From contig JAFUAB010000027.1 of the NCBI GenBank assembly GCA_017460885.1, forward strand, positions 1 to 64,000: DNA of 64,000 bases. Reading direction: 5' to 3'. The notes beneath the pieces are model-generated. The model did no database searches. It was not told where the DNA came from and saw nothing but the letters and a program-made list of their open reading frames with translations. The stretch is from Lachnospiraceae bacterium (GTDB lineage Bacteria; Bacillota; Clostridia; Lachnospirales; Lachnospiraceae). This document shows positions 62,488-64,000 of the stretch, one piece after another (positions within the stretch are counted from its first letter, which is position 1; every line of letters starts with the position of its first letter). The translations under genes were made by a program, and so were the position numbers.

Positions 62488-64000
62488 ATGAAGAATAGCA
62501 AAAAACGGGAAAATTTCAAATATATTTTTAAAAAACGTTCAAATATCGGAACCCATATTGCCGGACTAACTGTCATTTGCCTTTTGATGAATCTGCTTGC
62601 TGGCTGCGGAAGTGCTCAAAGTGCGGGAAATGCTTCGGAGTCGGCTGCGGTTCAGGATGATGCTTTGCAATCACTGTCGGAGCAGGAGACTGTGTTACCG
62701 AATAAGGATCCGTCCGGCGGAGAGAAAACTGTCGCCGATGATGTAACATTATCATATTCAGACAATGCAGAAGTCGTGGACATTGACAGTCTGGACGCAG
62801 ATCTTTCATGGACAGTCGATGACAATTACCGCAACTATTATGAAATATTCGTCGGATCCTTCTGCGACTCCGACGGCGACGGGACAGGTGACCTGAGAGG
62901 CATAGAGAACAGGCTGGACTATATAGCCGACCTGGGCTGCAACGGCATATGGCTTACTCCGATAATGTCGGCTCCTTCCTATCACAAGTACGACACTTCC
63001 GACTATTATAATGTTGATCCCGCTTTTGGTACGAATGACGATTTCAGGTCTCTTTGCGAAGCGTGTCATCAAAAGGGTATCCGTATCATTATAGATATGG
63101 TCATCAATCATTCTTCATCCGAGCATCCCTGGTTTAAGGAATCCACTGAATATCTTGAGACTCTTTCTCCCGGCGAAGAACCGGATCCGAAAGTCTGTCC
63201 TTACGTGAAATATTATAACTTTTCCGGAGATCCGGAAAATGGTTCATACAGGGAAGTCCCCGGTTCCGACTGGTACTATGAGGCTGTCTTCGATGGCAGC
63301 CAGCCTGACTTAAATCTCTATGATCCGGATCTGAACGAAGAACTTTACAGGGTTGCGGATCACTGGATCGGTCTTGGAGCGGACGGGTTCAGAATGGATG
63401 CGGTCATGCATTATGACGAAAGCGATTCCGCTTATAACGAGAAGTTCCTGCACGATTATTATGAGCACTGCCTGACCGTCGATCCTGATTTCTATATGGT
63501 AAGCGAGGTCTGGGCTTCAGAGACCGTGATAAAGGAGTATTACAGGAGCCTGACGCCGAGCTTTTTTAATTTTGACGCCGCGGATGCCGAGGGCAAACTC
63601 ATACGCGCCGGACGCGGGAAGCTTTCCGCCGAGAAGTTCGTGAATGCATGCCTGGATTATCAGAATACCTTTTCCGAGATCAATCCCGACTATATAGATG
63701 CCCCTTTTATCACCAATCATGATATGGGACGGGTGGCAAATGCACTGCAGAGCGATCCGGTGGCGCTTAAGATGACCGCGGGACTGCTTTTGTCGATGAG
63801 CGGCAGTCCTTTTATTTATTACGGTGAAGAGATCGGGATGAAATCGAAGGGCAGTCTCGATCAGAACAAGCGTCTGCATATGAACTGGTCGGAGACGGAT
63901 CCTGCCGGGATATGCAGGGATCCCGAGGGCGCGGATACCGGCATAGTACAGAGCATGCCTGCTGCGGATGCCCAGATCGGAGACGATGATTCGCTTTATA
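62488..64000 (+). CDS. Alpha-amylase family (GH13) lipoprotein, partial
   Basis: The frame is open to the window end (504 codons seen). The N-terminus has a signal and lipobox LLAGC (Cys40) after an unusually long basic region, then an acidic Ser/Glu-rich linker. The GH13 barrel starts at YYEIFVGSFCDSDGDGTGDL. Catalytic residues are Asp304 (GFRMDAV), Glu340 (VSEVWA) and the NHD motif Asn410-Asp412. It would act on starch-like glucans at the cell surface. The ribosome site is weak and the start is therefore likely but not certain. TTGACA occurs at 62455-62460. Confidence 0.9.
   Translation, partial: MKNSKKRENFKYIFKKRSNIGTHIAGLTVICLLMNLLAGCGSAQSAGNASESAAVQDDALQSLSEQETVLPNKDPSGGEKTVADDVTLSYSDNAEVVDIDSLDADLSWTVDDNYRNYYEIFVGSFCDSDGDGTGDLRGIENRLDYIADLGCNGIWLTPIMSAPSYHKYDTSDYYNVDPAFGTNDDFRSLCEACHQKGIRIIIDMVINHSSSEHPWFKESTEYLETLSPGEEPDPKVCPYVKYYNFSGDPENGSYREVPGSDWYYEAVFDGSQPDLNLYDPDLNEELYRVADHWIGLGADGFRMDAVMHYDESDSAYNEKFLHDYYEHCLTVDPDFYMVSEVWASETVIKEYYRSLTPSFFNFDAADAEGKLIRAGRGKLSAEKFVNACLDYQNTFSEINPDYIDAPFITNHDMGRVANALQSDPVALKMTAGLLLSMSGSPFIYYGEEIGMKSKGSLDQNKRLHMNWSETDPAGICRDPEGADTGIVQSMPAADAQIGDDDSLY

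Overview
The window looks like a chromosome segment of a butyrate-forming, anaerobic Lachnospiraceae bacterium of the Butyrivibrio type. The evidence is a phosphotransbutyrylase/butyrate kinase pair, an [FeFe]-hydrogenase-like sensor, Gram-positive YesM/YesN regulation, Clostridia-type tRNA and 23S sequences, and several ABC sugar importers that lack their own ATPase. The genus is inferred; no database was consulted.

Layout. Positions 1-1480 hold the 3' end of a 23S rRNA, no 5S gene, then a tRNA cluster (Asp, Val, Thr, Tyr, initiator Met, and a Phe gene with a broken anticodon stem). The spacers between these tRNAs are unusually long, partly duplicated and full of strong hairpins. Positions 1570-8920 carry a cytoplasmic glycosidase-like protein, an ECF transporter S component, a cytoplasmic hydrogenase-like/chemoreceptor fusion, two membrane proteins and an acetyltransferase. 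Positions 8934-17399 are one 2821-residue gene with a papain-like cysteine protease domain, tightly followed by a sodium-coupled symporter. A tRNA-Arg, an RpiB-like isomerase, ptb and buk follow to 22.1 kb.

Positions 22.2-36 kb are an accessory island. It opens with decayed gene fragments (ORF6N, methyltransferase, XRE). A type I restriction-modification operon follows (hsdM, MNT, shortened HEPN, hsdS, hsdR), then an unknown exported protein, a GIY-YIG nuclease, small orphan genes, a VapBC-like pair, and a promoter with a LexA box in front of a broken gene.

Positions 36-56.5 kb are a polysaccharide utilisation locus. It has a LacI-type regulator with two matching operators, two lipoprotein/permease importer sets, a YesM/YesN two-component system, and cytoplasmic enzymes: a heparinase II/III-like protein, a GH88 unsaturated glucuronyl hydrolase, a DUF2264 protein, a discoidin-like protein and an unrecognised 617-residue protein. 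Together they suggest import and intracellular breakdown of uronic-acid oligosaccharides made by lyases outside the cell. The substrate cannot be named from sequence.

Positions 56.6-64 kb contain two AAA ATPases (one with two frameshifts), a cardiolipin synthase, an HD-domain protein that may be read from a leaderless mRNA, and the 5' part of a lipoprotein alpha-amylase running off the end.

Two genes (49.2 and 59.4 kb) are each broken by one missing base in a run of seven A. This raises the possibility of sequencing error as well as slippage.
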